Below, one piece after another: positions 26,692-36,132 of a DNA stretch of 64,000 bases. Under the pieces are notes generated by a model that ran no database searches, was not told the origin of the DNA, and saw only the letters and a program-made list of their open reading frames with translations. The DNA comes from a bacterium (GTDB lineage Bacteria > Zhuqueibacterota > Zhuqueibacteria > Zhuqueibacterales > Zhuqueibacteraceae), in the NCBI GenBank assembly GCA_023150945.1, contig JAKLJX010000013.1, positions 124,001-188,000 on the forward strand, given 5' to 3'. The position numbers and the translations under genes were made by a program. The stretch's first letter is position 1; every line of letters begins with the position of its first letter.

Positions 26692-26785
26692 GATGGGCCT
26701 CCTGCGGGAGTGGATGAATGGTTTGTTGTTTATGTCTTGGTTTGGTGAAGCGGCTTTGCAGAAGCCTTCCTGCAATGACTCCAGA

Positions 26786-27373
26786 TCATCTGCTGGACAG
26801 GGCGTATTGCGTGAAATGCCAAACCGGCACCGACACGGTTTTGGTGTTGGTATCGATCGTGCCGCCGAGATTGACCCACTTGTTGCTCGCCGGATCAAAC
26901 CAGCTTATGGAAAGATTCGAAAGTTTGATACCATTGAGTTTGGCGTTGGTGTAGCTGATGGTGACCCGGGCAGGAATTTTGAATTGCGTGCCGTCCGGAC
27001 CAAATTCGCCCTGCAAATAGGTGTCACTGTCACAGGTGATGCTGATTTCCGTGTCTTGGGCGAGCGCGCCCGCTGGAATATTGATGGAGAAGGCATCAAT
27101 ACTGACGCTGCCGCCTTCGCTGGCACGAATCAGGCGGGAGACTGACCAACTCTCCCAGAGCGCGAGCGCCAGAGTGGATTCGCGGGCCACCCGGGAATCG
27201 GGAGCTGAAGCCACCGGCTTGTTTAGGCTGTGCCCGGAGGCCACGGCCGGCGCTTGCTCCGCACCAACCGGGGAAGGCGTCTGATCATCACTGCAACCGC
27301 TGCTCATCAGCACCGCCACGAGAAAACCCATCAGCAGCAGCCGGACCGAAGTGGAGGAGAATTTATGCCGCAT
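26786..27373 (-). CDS. ZU5-like lipoprotein, HFTQY family member 2
   Basis: 195 residues. Lipobox SSGC with Cys27, then a low-complexity linker to about residue 85, then a single domain: GGSVSIDAFSINIPAGALAQ, EFGPDGTQFKIPARVTISYT, ISWFDPASNKWVNLGGTID, and the final VWHFTQYALSSR. The PAGAL motif and the WFDP...W..LGGTID block align directly with member 1. The linker has no Lys/Arg-rich stretch, unlike members 1 and 4. The 94-base gap to the next gene allows an operon with the neighbouring paralogues. No enzymatic motif is visible. Confidence 0.75.
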   Translation of the reverse strand: MRHKFSSTSVRLLLMGFLVAVLMSSGCSDDQTPSPVGAEQAPAVASGHSLNKPVASAPDSRVARESTLALALWESWSVSRLIRASEGGSVSIDAFSINIPAGALAQDTEISITCDSDTYLQGEFGPDGTQFKIPARVTISYTNAKLNGIKLSNLSISWFDPASNKWVNLGGTIDTNTKTVSVPVWHFTQYALSSR

Positions 27374-27424
27374 GACACGCTCCAGTCGTACTATTCACTA
27401 TCGCCTTGGCGACCTACTGCAAGC

Positions 27425-27994
27425 TCATTTTACGGAGAGGGTGTATTGGGTGAAATGCCAGACATAGGTCGTGATCGTCTGGCTCACTTGGTCGACGATG
27501 CCGCCGGCATCGACCCATCTGTCCAAAGTCTCATCATACCACGCGATGGTCAAACGGTTGATTTCACCTTTTTTGAGATTGGCGTCGGCAAAGGAAATCG
27601 TGACTTTGATGGGCACAAGAAACCAGCCGTCGGGTCCATAGTTGGCCTGAATGTAGTTGCTGCTCACATCCGTAATGTAGAATTCCTTCTGCTGTTCGCT
27701 GAAGGAATATTTCGAAACCTCCAGGCTGTGGCCCATGTAGGATAGCGAACCGCCGGAGCTCGAGGTCATGACCTTCGAAGCCGTGCCGCCAAAACCGTTG
27801 ACGCTGCGTGTCCTTCTCGACACCGGCGTGATGGTTGTTGTCGGCGTCGGATCCGTGTTCCCGGGCTTGGCCAGCGACTTGACTTCTGGAGCGGTGACCG
27901 GCGAGAGCGGCGCAGGAGCAGGCACTTCGCCGCAACCGATTGCCATAACCGCCAACGCGGCCAGTGCGCCCCAAATCATTCCGTGTTTAAACAT
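27425..27994 (-). CDS. ZU5-like lipoprotein, HFTQY family member 3
   Basis: ATG 27994, 7 bases after AGGAG, gives 189 residues. Lipobox AIGC with Cys21; Pro/Thr-rich linker (22-60); then GGSLSYMGHSLEVSKYSFSE, NYGPDGWFLVPIKVTISFAD, LTIAWYDETLDRWVDAGGIV and the end YVWHFTQYTLSVK. The PAGA motif of the other members is replaced by SKYSFSEQQKE, so this copy is the most diverged in its first half while its second half stays conserved. It is encoded between members 2 and 4 in the same orientation. Confidence 0.75.
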   Translation of the reverse strand: MFKHGMIWGALAALAVMAIGCGEVPAPAPLSPVTAPEVKSLAKPGNTDPTPTTTITPVSRRTRSVNGFGGTASKVMTSSSGGSLSYMGHSLEVSKYSFSEQQKEFYITDVSSNYIQANYGPDGWFLVPIKVTISFADANLKKGEINRLTIAWYDETLDRWVDAGGIVDQVSQTITTYVWHFTQYTLSVK

Positions 27995-28102
27995 GATTTC
28001 GCTCCTGTTCAGTTGGACTTTCGCCACCACCCGCATCATCGCGGCGTGGGCGGGCGTGAGAAATCTCTGCAACATGGCTGAGATCTTGCCGGCAGCCGGC
28101 GC

Positions 28103-28711
28103 TCAGCGCGCGGCCAGGCTGTACTGGGTGAAATGCCAGACATGCGCCACTACTTTTTGCGCATGAAAATCGACTATGGTCTCGACCTCTTCCCACTCGC
28201 CGGTCTCTTCGTTGTACCACACAATGATCAAGTCGCCGGGATTCACGCCGGTGAGATCAGCCCGGTCATACCAAATGGTGATCTTGACCGGTTTGAGGAA
28301 CCAGCCGTCGGCGCCAAAATCAACCGCCTGGAATTTGGCGTCGTAGAAATCGCCGTCCGTTGCGAGAATCGTGATCGACATCTCCCGCACTTCGGCAAGC
28401 GCGCCCGCCGGCACATCCATGCGATAGTCGCAGTGCTCGAGAAAGCCGCCGGACGGCCCCATTCTTTTGCTTACCGTACCGGTGCAGCTCTTGTCTTTTC
28501 TCTTGATGCGCTTGTCAGCCTTGCCATTCAGGTTCATCCTGCCGTTTGCAGGAATGCCATTTCCGCCTTTTGCCAGCGTAGCAGGATGGGCGGGTTGCAG
28601 GGGCGAGAGGCCGGCAGGGGCAGGCCCTTGCTCGCAGCCCACCGTCATGACAATGCCGGCGAGAAAGATGGCCTTCCAGAAGGATGAGTTTCCAACACGC
28701 AACCGCTTCAT
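28103..28711 (-). CDS. ZU5-like lipoprotein, HFTQY family member 4
   Basis: ATG 28711 with an overlapping GGAGGAG ribosome site gives 202 residues. Lipobox TVGC with Cys26; a basic linker (KADKRIKRKDKSCTGTVSKR) resembling that of member 1 (CSGTKSKLIKPDRKD); then CDYRMDVPAGALAEVREMSI, DFGADGWFLKPVKITIWYDR, LIIVWYNEETGEWEEVETIV and the end HVWHFTQYSLAAR. Members 1 and 4 share two extra Cys residues flanking the basic linker. As the first gene in the minus-strand run it may carry the promoter for the array. Confidence 0.75.
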   Translation of the reverse strand: MKRLRVGNSSFWKAIFLAGIVMTVGCEQGPAPAGLSPLQPAHPATLAKGGNGIPANGRMNLNGKADKRIKRKDKSCTGTVSKRMGPSGGFLEHCDYRMDVPAGALAEVREMSITILATDGDFYDAKFQAVDFGADGWFLKPVKITIWYDRADLTGVNPGDLIIVWYNEETGEWEEVETIVDFHAQKVVAHVWHFTQYSLAAR

Positions 28712-29269
28712 TGCAGCTCCTCCGAGCCAGTTCTGTTCACACAGTGCCCGATTCATCCATGATTGATTTGAGTGTTTCGAGTTCAGCCGGATCTCGAAGC
28801 AACAGGAAGGTGAGAAGAACGGAAAGTGACGCAGCATGAGGTGGAGACCGTCGCTGGTCTCGGCATGACAATGCCCACGTTTCGGCAACCGCCATGCCAT
28901 GCGCCGCCCGCATGCTGCACCGGCAGGGCGAGGCTGAAAAAACGGGCTTTAGCATGGCCGCCGCCGGGTGAGGGCGCGGGCTGGACTGCAACGTTTTGTT
29001 GCGCCGGCCAGCGACGGCATGAGCGCAGCGGAACGTTTCGTTGCAGAGCGGTTTGCCGGCCGCCCTGGTTTGCCGGACTGCGTCGCTGCGCAGCCGTATA
29101 TCAATCCTGCGTTTGTGGCCGCCGAACGCTGCCGGCGTGTTGAAATGTCCGGAATTTGCACCACGGCGGACTTTCGGTGCCGCGCCGCAATGGTTTCCGC
29201 GTCCGGCAATTTGCATGGTAGTTATAGCAATCAAAGCCCTGCCACATTGCGGGACAACCTGAGCTCGTC
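28712..29269. other. Intergenic region between divergent lipoprotein array and signalling cassette
   Basis: This 558-base stretch separates member 4 of the lipoprotein array (minus) from the histidine kinase (plus). Short reading frames in it have no ribosome site and no recognisable product. The only structure I see is the repeat at 28988-29044. Promoters for both directions should lie here but no clear hexamer pair stands out. Confidence 0.5.
28988..29044 (-). repeat. GCAACAAAACGTTGC intergenic repeat, copy 1
   Basis: Read on the minus strand, GCAACGAAACGTTCC (29044-29030) leads after 27 bases to GCAACAAAACGTTGC (29002-28988). The 15-mer occurs again exactly at 52852-52866 and with one change at 43600-43614, each time in a gap of the chromosome and preceded by a CGTTCC box. 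Confidence 0.5.
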
Positions 29270-30598
29270 ATGAACTTGCTGGCCCATCTCTCGATCAAGC
29301 GGAAACTGACCCTGATCATCATGCTGACGAGCACCGTGGCGCTGATGCTGGCGTGCGCCGCCTTTCTCGGCTATGAGCTGATCACCTTTCGCAGCACCAT
29401 CGTGCAGAACGTGTCGATCCTGGCGGACGTCATCGGCGCCAACTCGACGGCCGCGCTGGTGTTCAACGACCCAAAAGCCGCCGAGGAAACCATGGCCGCG
29501 CTGGCTGCCGAGGCGCACATTATCGCGGCTGTGATCTATCGCAAGGATGCGCCCGCTGCCTTCGCCCGCTACACGCGGGCCGGCGACCAGTCCCTGCTGC
29601 CCATGATCGTGCTGCACAACGGCCATCTCTTCTGGCAAAACCACTTGTTGCTGGCCCGTCCCATCCTCATGGCGAAGCAGCCCATCGGTACGATTTTGCT
29701 GCAGAGTGACCTGCGCGCGATGGACGAACGGCTGCAGCGCTATGCCGGCATCATGCTCGCCGTGCTGCTGGCCTCCTCGATCGCCGCCTTTTTGCTCTCC
29801 TCGCAGTTGCAGCACGTGATCTCCCGGCCGATTCTGCATTTGGTGGCGACGGCGCGCGCGGTTTCCGAGCAAAAGGATTATTCCGTGCGCGCCCGCAAGG
29901 AGAGCCACGACGAACTGGGCTTGTTGATCGACAGCTTCAACGAGATGCTGGCGCAGATTCACGAGCAGGACGAGGCGCTCAAGGCCTCGCTGCGCGAGAA
30001 GGAAGTGCTGCTCAAGGAGATTCACCACCGCGTGAAGAACAATCTGCAGGTGATTTCGAGCCTGCTCAATCTGCAATCCGCCTCGCTCACCGAGCCGGCG
30101 GTGGCCGCGATGTTCACCGAAAGCCAGAATCGCATCAAATCCATGGCGCTCATCCATGAGAAGCTGTATCAATCCAAAGATCTTGCCCGCATCGACTTTG
30201 CCGAGTATGTGCGCAACCTGACCAATCACTTGTACCGCTCCTATGTCGTCAATGCCAGCTTGATCAAGCTCCAGCTCGCAGTGGAAGACTTGCATCTCAA
30301 TGTCGATACCGCCATTCCCTGCGGCTTGCTGCTCAACGAGCTGGTGTCCAATTCGCTCAAATACGCCTTTCCCCACGGCCGGCGCGGCGAGATCAGCCTT
30401 CGGCTCACGCGCTTGACCGCGAGCGAGCTGGTGTTGATCGTGCGCGATAACGGCGTCGGCCTGCCGCCGGGCCTGGATATTCAGAACACCAAATCCCTGG
30501 GGCTGAAGCTGGTGCAGATGCTCACCAAGCAGCTCAAGGGCACGCTCACTTGCCGCGCGGAAGCGGGCACGGAATTCCAACTGGTTTTTCCAGCATGA
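29270..30598 (+). CDS. Membrane sensor histidine kinase (CHASE8-HAMP-HisKA_2)
   Basis: 442 residues. TM1 about 13-35, a periplasmic sensor of about 120 residues resembling CHASE8 ([20 protein letters not shown] is typical), TM2 about 158-178, HAMP to about 232, then a HisKA_2 dimerisation helix with [20 protein letters not shown] (probable phospho-His253) and an HATPase domain ([22 protein letters not shown]). It signals by His-Asp phosphotransfer, probably to the receivers encoded at 33333 or 34980. Its TGA stop overlaps the ATG of the TonB receptor gene (ATGA), so sensor and receptor are translationally coupled. Confidence 0.88.
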   Translation: MNLLAHLSIKRKLTLIIMLTSTVALMLACAAFLGYELITFRSTIVQNVSILADVIGANSTAALVFNDPKAAEETMAALAAEAHIIAAVIYRKDAPAAFARYTRAGDQSLLPMIVLHNGHLFWQNHLLLARPILMAKQPIGTILLQSDLRAMDERLQRYAGIMLAVLLASSIAAFLLSSQLQHVISRPILHLVATARAVSEQKDYSVRARKESHDELGLLIDSFNEMLAQIHEQDEALKASLREKEVLLKEIHHRVKNNLQVISSLLNLQSASLTEPAVAAMFTESQNRIKSMALIHEKLYQSKDLARIDFAEYVRNLTNHLYRSYVVNASLIKLQLAVEDLHLNVDTAIPCGLLLNELVSNSLKYAFPHGRRGEISLRLTRLTASELVLIVRDNGVGLPPGLDIQNTKSLGLKLVQMLTKQLKGTLTCRAEAGTEFQLVFPA

Positions 30599-32583
30599 TG
30601 AAACTCTCACAGAAACACCGGCCGCGTTGCTGGTTGGGCAGCCTCCTCCTGCTCGCCGTACCGGCGTTGGCGCAGGAGCCGGACGAGCTGCTCGGCCGCT
30701 CGCTCGATGAATTGCTCAACATCAGGATCAATACCGCCGCCAAATATGAGCAAACCGCCAGCGAAGCACCGGCCGCGGTCACCATCCTCACCGCCGCCGA
30801 AATCAAGGCCTATGGCTTCGAAACGCTGGAACAATTACTGCGCAGCGTGCGCGGGTTCTATGTGAGCAATGACCGCAATTACAGCTATGTGGGCGTGCGC
30901 GGCTTCAGCCGGCCAACGGACTACAACAATCGCATCCTGTTGTTGCTCGACGGACACACGCTTAACGAGAATTTCTACGGTTCGGCGATGATCGGCACCG
31001 AACTGGCGCTCGATCTCGCCGCGCTCGAGCGCGTCGAAATCGTGCGCGGCCCCGGCTCGGCCTTATATGGCACCAATGCCATGTTCGCCGTGATCAATCT
31101 CGTGCCCAAGCCGGGCAAAGCAGTGGAGGGCGGCGAGCTGACCACGGCGTTCGGCAGCCTGGGCAGGCGCCGCGCCGGCCTGCGCTTCGGCAAGGAATTC
31201 GCCAACGGCTTGGATCTGTTTGTTGCCGGCCAGTGGGCCGAGAGCGACGGCCGGAATCTTTACTATCTCGAATATGATGATCCCGCGACCAACAACGGCA
31301 TTGCTGAAAATCTGGACTGGGACAAATACCGCAGTCTGTTTGCCGCGCTGGCTTACAAAAACCTCGGGTTTTCCGGCCTGTTCACCGGCCGCGACAAGGG
31401 CATTCCGACCGGTGCCTACGCCATTGTGTTCAACCGCGAAGCCCAAACCTCTGACGGCCGGCGCTTCCTCGAGCTCAAATGGAACGGCAGCTTTGACGGC
31501 AACAAGAGTTTCCTGCTGCGCGGCTACTACGATCACTATGCCTATGCCGGAAAATATCCCTATGCGACAACCTACCGTGATCTCTCGCGCGGCACCTGGG
31601 TGGGCAGCGAAGCACAATTGCTGTGGGACACCGGTGCCAACAACCGCGTGACCGCCGGCGTGGAATATCAACAGCACTTGCAAGCCCGCTATCGCGCGTG
31701 GGACCGGCACCAGACGTTTTTCGACGGTGACTTTCCCTTTCACCTCATGTCCTGGTATTGGCAGGATGAGTGGCAAGCTGCCGCGAATCTCGCGCTCACG
31801 CTGGGGCTGCGCTGGGATCGCTATTCCACCGTGGGCAGCGCGCAGGCGCCGCGCGCCGCATTGGTTTTTCATCCCCATAAAAGCACGACCCTCAAGCTGC
31901 TCTATGGCGCAGCCTTTCGTGCGCCTTCGCCCTGGGAAGTGAACACCGATGATGGGGTTTCCTACAAATCCAATCCTGCGGTTGCTCCCGAGCACATCAC
32001 CACAATCGAACTGGTCGGCGAACAGCGCCTGACCGCGGCGTGGTTTGGTACGGTTTCGCTTTATCAATACCTCATGCGGGATTTGATCGACCCGGTGGTT
32101 GATCCGCTCGACGGCCTGGCACAATTTCGCAATGTCAGCCGCGCCCAAGCCCATGGCGCCGAGTTCGAAGTGAGTCTGCGGCCGCAAAACGGGCCGCGCG
32201 GCTCTGCCAGCTACTCTTATCAAAGCGCGCGCGACGACAGCCGCACCCGGAAGTTCCTGACCAATTCACCGCGCCACCTGGCCAAGCTCGGCCTGGTCTG
32301 TCCGGTGCCGCGGCCTCTCGAAACCGCGCTGGAAATGCAATATGAAACCTCGCGGCTCACGGTTTACCGTTCGCGCACGCCTGGCTATCTGCTCGCCAAT
32401 CTGCGCCTCAGCTCGCGCGCCGGTGCGGCCGCACCGGCATGGCTGCGCCGCGTGCATGCGGCCGTGGCGATCAACAATGTTTTCGACGCCAGTTATCAGA
32501 CGCCGGGCGGCGTCGAGCACCGCCAGGCGGGCATTACACAGAACCGGCGGAATTACCAGGCGGAATTGCGCGTCAAGCTCTAG
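30595..32583 (+). CDS. TonB-dependent receptor coupled to a sensor kinase
   Basis: 662 residues. Signal peptide ([11 protein letters not shown]), then a short N-terminal segment with [20 protein letters not shown] that resembles the start of CirA/FepA-type plugs, the plug ([43 protein letters not shown]) and a barrel of about 500 residues. No carboxypeptidase-like domain, unlike the receptor at 3459. The start overlaps the stop of the histidine kinase gene; a second ATG at 30598 is equally possible. It is followed after 20 bases by the DUF4154 gene. Encoded between signalling proteins, it may act as a signal or metal-chelate receptor rather than a nutrient porin. Confidence 0.87.
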   Translation: MMKLSQKHRPRCWLGSLLLLAVPALAQEPDELLGRSLDELLNIRINTAAKYEQTASEAPAAVTILTAAEIKAYGFETLEQLLRSVRGFYVSNDRNYSYVGVRGFSRPTDYNNRILLLLDGHTLNENFYGSAMIGTELALDLAALERVEIVRGPGSALYGTNAMFAVINLVPKPGKAVEGGELTTAFGSLGRRRAGLRFGKEFANGLDLFVAGQWAESDGRNLYYLEYDDPATNNGIAENLDWDKYRSLFAALAYKNLGFSGLFTGRDKGIPTGAYAIVFNREAQTSDGRRFLELKWNGSFDGNKSFLLRGYYDHYAYAGKYPYATTYRDLSRGTWVGSEAQLLWDTGANNRVTAGVEYQQHLQARYRAWDRHQTFFDGDFPFHLMSWYWQDEWQAAANLALTLGLRWDRYSTVGSAQAPRAALVFHPHKSTTLKLLYGAAFRAPSPWEVNTDDGVSYKSNPAVAPEHITTIELVGEQRLTAAWFGTVSLYQYLMRDLIDPVVDPLDGLAQFRNVSRAQAHGAEFEVSLRPQNGPRGSASYSYQSARDDSRTRKFLTNSPRHLAKLGLVCPVPRPLETALEMQYETSRLTVYRSRTPGYLLANLRLSSRAGAAAPAWLRRVHAAVAINNVFDASYQTPGGVEHRQAGITQNRRNYQAELRVKL

Positions 32584-32603
32584 ATCCCGGACGACTGCCC
32601 ACC

Positions 32604-33173
32604 ATGCGAACCCTGCTGCTTGTGATCGGCTTGTTTCTGCTGGCGACCCCTTTGGGCCAGGCCCAGGAGATGGAAGTGCCTGCCGAGGTGCAATACGCCT
32701 TGCTGCACAAGATTCTGGCTTTCGATCGCAACCTGAAGGCGCGGGCCGGCAGCGAGTTGGTCATTGGCATCTTGTATCAAACCGCCTTTCGCAGTTCGCT
32801 CTCCTGCAAGGATGACTTCGTCGCGGTGATGGCAGAATCGCAGATCGACAAGCTGGTGGACTTGCCGATCCGGCATGTGCCGATTGCGCTCACTGACGAT
32901 ATCAATCTGGCGGAGGCCGCTGCCCGCAACAGCATCGACATTTTCTATGTGGCGCCCTTGCGCGCCGTCGAATTGAAAACCATTACCGCCGTCAGCCGCA
33001 ACCGCAAGATTCTCACGTTTACCGGCGTGCCCGCTTATGTCGAGGCCGGGCTGACCGTGGGCATCGGCAGCAAGGGCGAGAATCCCCGCGTCATCGTGAA
33101 TTTGTCCGCCGCCAAAGCCGAGGGTGTGGAGTTCAGCTCGCAATTGTTGAAGCTGGCCAAGGTGATTGAATGA
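32604..33173 (+). CDS. YfiR/DUF4154-family periplasmic protein
   Basis: 189 residues with a signal peptide (MRTLLLVIGLFLLATPLGQAQ). The body matches the DUF4154/YfiR family: VQYALLHKILAFDRNL near the start, LVIGILYQTAF, then IDIFYVAPLRAVELKTITAV and a C-terminal VGIGSKGENPRVIVNLSAAK. In Pseudomonas YfiR is a periplasmic repressor of a diguanylate cyclase; elsewhere DUF4154 proteins sit beside TonB receptors and sensor kinases, as here. It probably relays an envelope signal between the receptor (stop 20 bases upstream) and a kinase. The paired Cys residues of Pseudomonas YfiR are not present; I see one Cys. Confidence 0.82.
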   Translation: MRTLLLVIGLFLLATPLGQAQEMEVPAEVQYALLHKILAFDRNLKARAGSELVIGILYQTAFRSSLSCKDDFVAVMAESQIDKLVDLPIRHVPIALTDDINLAEAAARNSIDIFYVAPLRAVELKTITAVSRNRKILTFTGVPAYVEAGLTVGIGSKGENPRVIVNLSAAKAEGVEFSSQLLKLAKVIE

Positions 33174-33332
33174 GAACGCCCTCCGGGCTGCGCAGAAGTC
33201 TGCCGTGCAGCTTCCGGATTTGCGCAGTCGCCGGGTTTCGCACGCGAGGCCCGGCAGCGAGAGAAACAATAACGGCCGCACGCAGTTTGCCGCCCTCAGG
33301 AATTGACATGCCAGGTAAGAGAAAGTAGTCAC

Positions 33333-34904
33333 ATGAATCAGAGTCCGGCTACGAAAATCATGGTTGTCGAAGATGAAACGATCGTCGCGCTTGACATTCA
33401 AAGCCGATTGCGGAAGTTCGGTTACGAGGTCGTGGCGGTTTGTTCCAGCGGCGAGGAAGCCCTGGCGCAGGTGCCCGCCGTGCTGCCTGATTTGATTTTG
33501 ATGGACATCATGCTGGCGGGCGAGTTGGATGGCATCAAAACTGCAGAGCAAATTCGCAGCCGCTACGACTTGCCGGTGATCTTTTTGACCGCCTATGCCG
33601 ATGAGAAAACACTGCAAGCGGCCAAGCTCACCGAGCCTTACGGCTATGTGTTGAAGCCCTTTGAAGAGCGCGAGCTGCATTCCAACATCGAAATGGGGCT
33701 TTACCGGCACAAACTGGAGCGCGAAATCAAGGAAAGCCGGCAATGGTTTGCCACCACGCTGAAGTGCATCGGCGACGCCGTCATTGCCACCGACGAAAAG
33801 GGCATCGTCGTGTTCATGAATGCAGTGGCGCAGGCGCTCACCGGCTGGCCGGAGTCAGCCGCCGTGGGCGTGGAACTGAACGCGGTGTTTCGCATCGTGA
33901 ATGAGACCACGCGCCAGCCCGCGGAAAACCCGGCGCTCCGCGCACTGCGCGAAGGCGTGATTACCGGCCTGGCCAATCACACGATTTTGCTCGCCCAGGA
34001 CGGCCGCGAATTTCCCATCGATGACAGCGCCGCGCCCATTCGCGACGAGCGCGGCAACATCATCGGCGTGGTGCTGGTCTTCCGCGATGTAAGCGAGCGC
34101 AAGCAGGCGGAAGATCAGATTCGCCGCTACAACGAACAACTGGAGGAATTGGTGCGGGTGCGCACCGCGCGGCTGCAGCAGCTCGAACGCCAGCGCCTGG
34201 AGAATGAGAAACTCGCGGCCACCGGCCGCATGGCGGCGCGCATCGCGCATGAGATCAACAATCCGCTCGCCGGCATCAAAAATTCTTTTCTGCTGATCAA
34301 AGATCACGTGCCGCGCGATCATCCGGACTATGAATTCGTGCCGCGGCTGGAACGGGAGATCGACCGCATTGCCGGCATCGTGCAGCAGATGTTCACGCTC
34401 TACCGGCCGGATCGTAATATGACCAAGGAATATCCCGCCAGCGAAGCCATCCGCGACGTGGTGGCGCTGGCCAGATCCGGCGCCCAGGAGGCCGGCGTCA
34501 CGATCACGGTTGCCATCGAGCAGGCCGGCCAGGCGCGGGTGAATTCCGAAGGAACCTTGCGCCAGGTGCTGTTCAATCTGCTGCGCAATGCCATCGAAGC
34601 GTCAGCGCGCGGCAGTGCGATCATGGTGCAGGCCGCGGCGCGCGACGGCTGGCTGAACCTCATCGTGGCGGATCAGGGCTGCGGCATTCCGGAGGCGATT
34701 CAGTCACAAGTGTTCGAGCCGTTTTTCACCACCAAGAGCGGATCGGCAACGGGCGGGCTGGGCCTCGGCCTCTCCATTTCCAAAAACCTGGCGGAGGCTT
34801 CGGGCGGCGCAATTCGCTTTGAAAGCAAGCAGGGGCTGGGCACTACGTTTCACATTCTGCTGCCGCTCGCGGGCAGCGCACCAACCCGGTCTGAAGACAA
34901 TTGA
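33333..34904 (+). CDS. Hybrid REC-PAS-histidine kinase
   Basis: ATG 33333 gives 523 residues; a TTG at 33303 is a weaker alternative. An N-terminal receiver (VVEDETIVALD, phospho-acceptor Asp58 in LILMDIMLAG, LKPFE) is followed by a PAS domain (about 135-255, CIGDAVIATDEKGIVVFMN, ending VLVFRDVSERKQAE), a coiled coil, HisKA with His306 in ARIAHEINNPLAGIKN, and HATPase (LRQVLFNLLRNAIEA, GLGLGLSISKN). No membrane segments. The receiver-first layout suggests a phosphorelay intermediate that accepts phosphate from the membrane kinase at 29270 and passes it on. Confidence 0.87.
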   Translation: MNQSPATKIMVVEDETIVALDIQSRLRKFGYEVVAVCSSGEEALAQVPAVLPDLILMDIMLAGELDGIKTAEQIRSRYDLPVIFLTAYADEKTLQAAKLTEPYGYVLKPFEERELHSNIEMGLYRHKLEREIKESRQWFATTLKCIGDAVIATDEKGIVVFMNAVAQALTGWPESAAVGVELNAVFRIVNETTRQPAENPALRALREGVITGLANHTILLAQDGREFPIDDSAAPIRDERGNIIGVVLVFRDVSERKQAEDQIRRYNEQLEELVRVRTARLQQLERQRLENEKLAATGRMAARIAHEINNPLAGIKNSFLLIKDHVPRDHPDYEFVPRLEREIDRIAGIVQQMFTLYRPDRNMTKEYPASEAIRDVVALARSGAQEAGVTITVAIEQAGQARVNSEGTLRQVLFNLLRNAIEASARGSAIMVQAAARDGWLNLIVADQGCGIPEAIQSQVFEPFFTTKSGSATGGLGLGLSISKNLAEASGGAIRFESKQGLGTTFHILLPLAGSAPTRSEDN

Positions 34905-34979
34905 ACCGCGCCGGCAGCGGGCCGCGCCGGTACCGCCATTTTTACAACAACGTCTTGAAATCCCAATACGGAGACCGCC

Positions 34980-35741
34980 ATGGAGCCTTTGGGCAGAATT
35001 TTGATGGCTGATGATGAGGAGACTTTTCTGCAATCCACTGCGGCCTTGTTGCGCCGCCGCGGTTTCGAATGCGATTGCGTGAACGACGCCCCCGGCGCGC
35101 TTGCCAAGCTGCGCAGCCAGCAGTATGACTTGATGATTGCCGATATCAAGATGCCGGGCAACACCGATCTCGAGTTGATCAAATCTTTGCCGCAGGTCGC
35201 GCCCGGCATGCCGGTGATCATGGTAACCGGCTACCCCTCGCTGGAATCAGCGGCGCAGTCCATTGAACTGCCGGTGGTGGCCTATCTGGTGAAGCCGGTC
35301 GATTTCGACCAGTTGCTGGAGCAGGCCAAAATCTCGGTGGAATATTCCCGCACCTATCGCGCGGTGGCCGGCGCGCCGGCGCACGTGCAGGATTGGCGGC
35401 TGGAACTGGGCAGCGTGCGCCGGATGATCAGCCAAACCGCGGGGGAAACTGCACTGCCCGGCATCGACGCATTCATGACGCAAACCTTTCGCATGATCGT
35501 GCATCACCTCGCCGATATGAAGCACATGGTCGAAACCCTGGCGGTCCGCAGTCTGGAGCAGGACGATGGTCACAAGAGCAGCACCACCCGTTACATGGAA
35601 CTGGTGGATGTGATTTTCGAGGCCATCTCCGTGCTGGAACGAATCAAGCATGTTTTTCCCTCCGAGGAACTGGATGTGTTGCGTTTGAAATTGAAACGCG
35701 TCGTGAAAGGCCAAGGCGGCCTGCTCAAAGAGGAGGAATGA
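34980..35741 (+). CDS. Response regulator with helical C-terminal domain of unknown type
   Basis: 253 residues, GGAGA site 5 bases before ATG. Residues 5-125 are a canonical receiver (LMADDEETFLQ, Asp55 in LMIADIKMPG, LVKPVDFDQ). The C-terminal half (135-253) is alpha-helical with no DNA-binding, GGDEF or kinase motif (FMTQTFRMIVHHLADMKHMV, ELVDVIFEAISVLERIKHVF). It may be a protein-interaction output or a phosphotransfer-like helical bundle. It follows the hybrid kinase by 75 bases and closes the plus-strand signalling cassette. Confidence 0.8.
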   Translation: MEPLGRILMADDEETFLQSTAALLRRRGFECDCVNDAPGALAKLRSQQYDLMIADIKMPGNTDLELIKSLPQVAPGMPVIMVTGYPSLESAAQSIELPVVAYLVKPVDFDQLLEQAKISVEYSRTYRAVAGAPAHVQDWRLELGSVRRMISQTAGETALPGIDAFMTQTFRMIVHHLADMKHMVETLAVRSLEQDDGHKSSTTRYMELVDVIFEAISVLERIKHVFPSEELDVLRLKLKRVVKGQGGLLKEEE

Positions 35742-35890
35742 CGGCGGTGTGATGCCGGCCGGTGGTTGCCGCGACAGGCGAGATTCTTTTGGGGTAATAA
35801 ACGGGAGGAGGCCTCGCCGCCGCATGGGCGGGCGGTTTCCTCGCCGCGTCCCAACCCGAACGAGCCGGAACCAAAGAAGGCAAAAGCGCT

Positions 35891-36012
35891 CGCAAAGACG
35901 CGGAGACGCAAAGGCACGCAAAGAAACGATTCGAGTTTTGTCTTTGGTGATTGCGAGCAACAAATGATTAGGAAATCTTTGCGAACCTTTGCGTCTCTGC
36001 GTGATTTTTTCG
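35891..36012. repeat. Fold-back element of CGCAGAGACGCAAAG type
   Basis: The left arm (35891-35923, containing GGAGACGCAAAGGCACGCAA) and right arm (35977-36012, containing TTGCGAACCTTTGCGTCTCT) are imperfect reverse complements, separated by about 53 bases. It occupies the 391-base gap between the response regulator and the convergent sigma-54 activator; the rest of the gap holds nothing recognisable. Similar CTTTGCGTCTCTGCGT palindromes are scattered in many environmental genomes. A T6 run follows the right arm. Confidence 0.6.
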
Positions 36013-36132
36013 CCCAAAGTGGAAAAAGCCGGAGATTTTCAGAAGTGATACGAAACCCGCATGAATACAGATCAAGATAGCAGCCACCGAACAAGTCTTT
36101 GCTTTTATTGCAACGAGTTTACTATTTAGTGA

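Noticed and set aside
28712-29269. Several frames of 75-165 codons in the gap before the histidine kinase
   Set aside because: No ribosome sites, Arg/Pro/Ala-rich products in all six frames, and a dispersed repeat inside.
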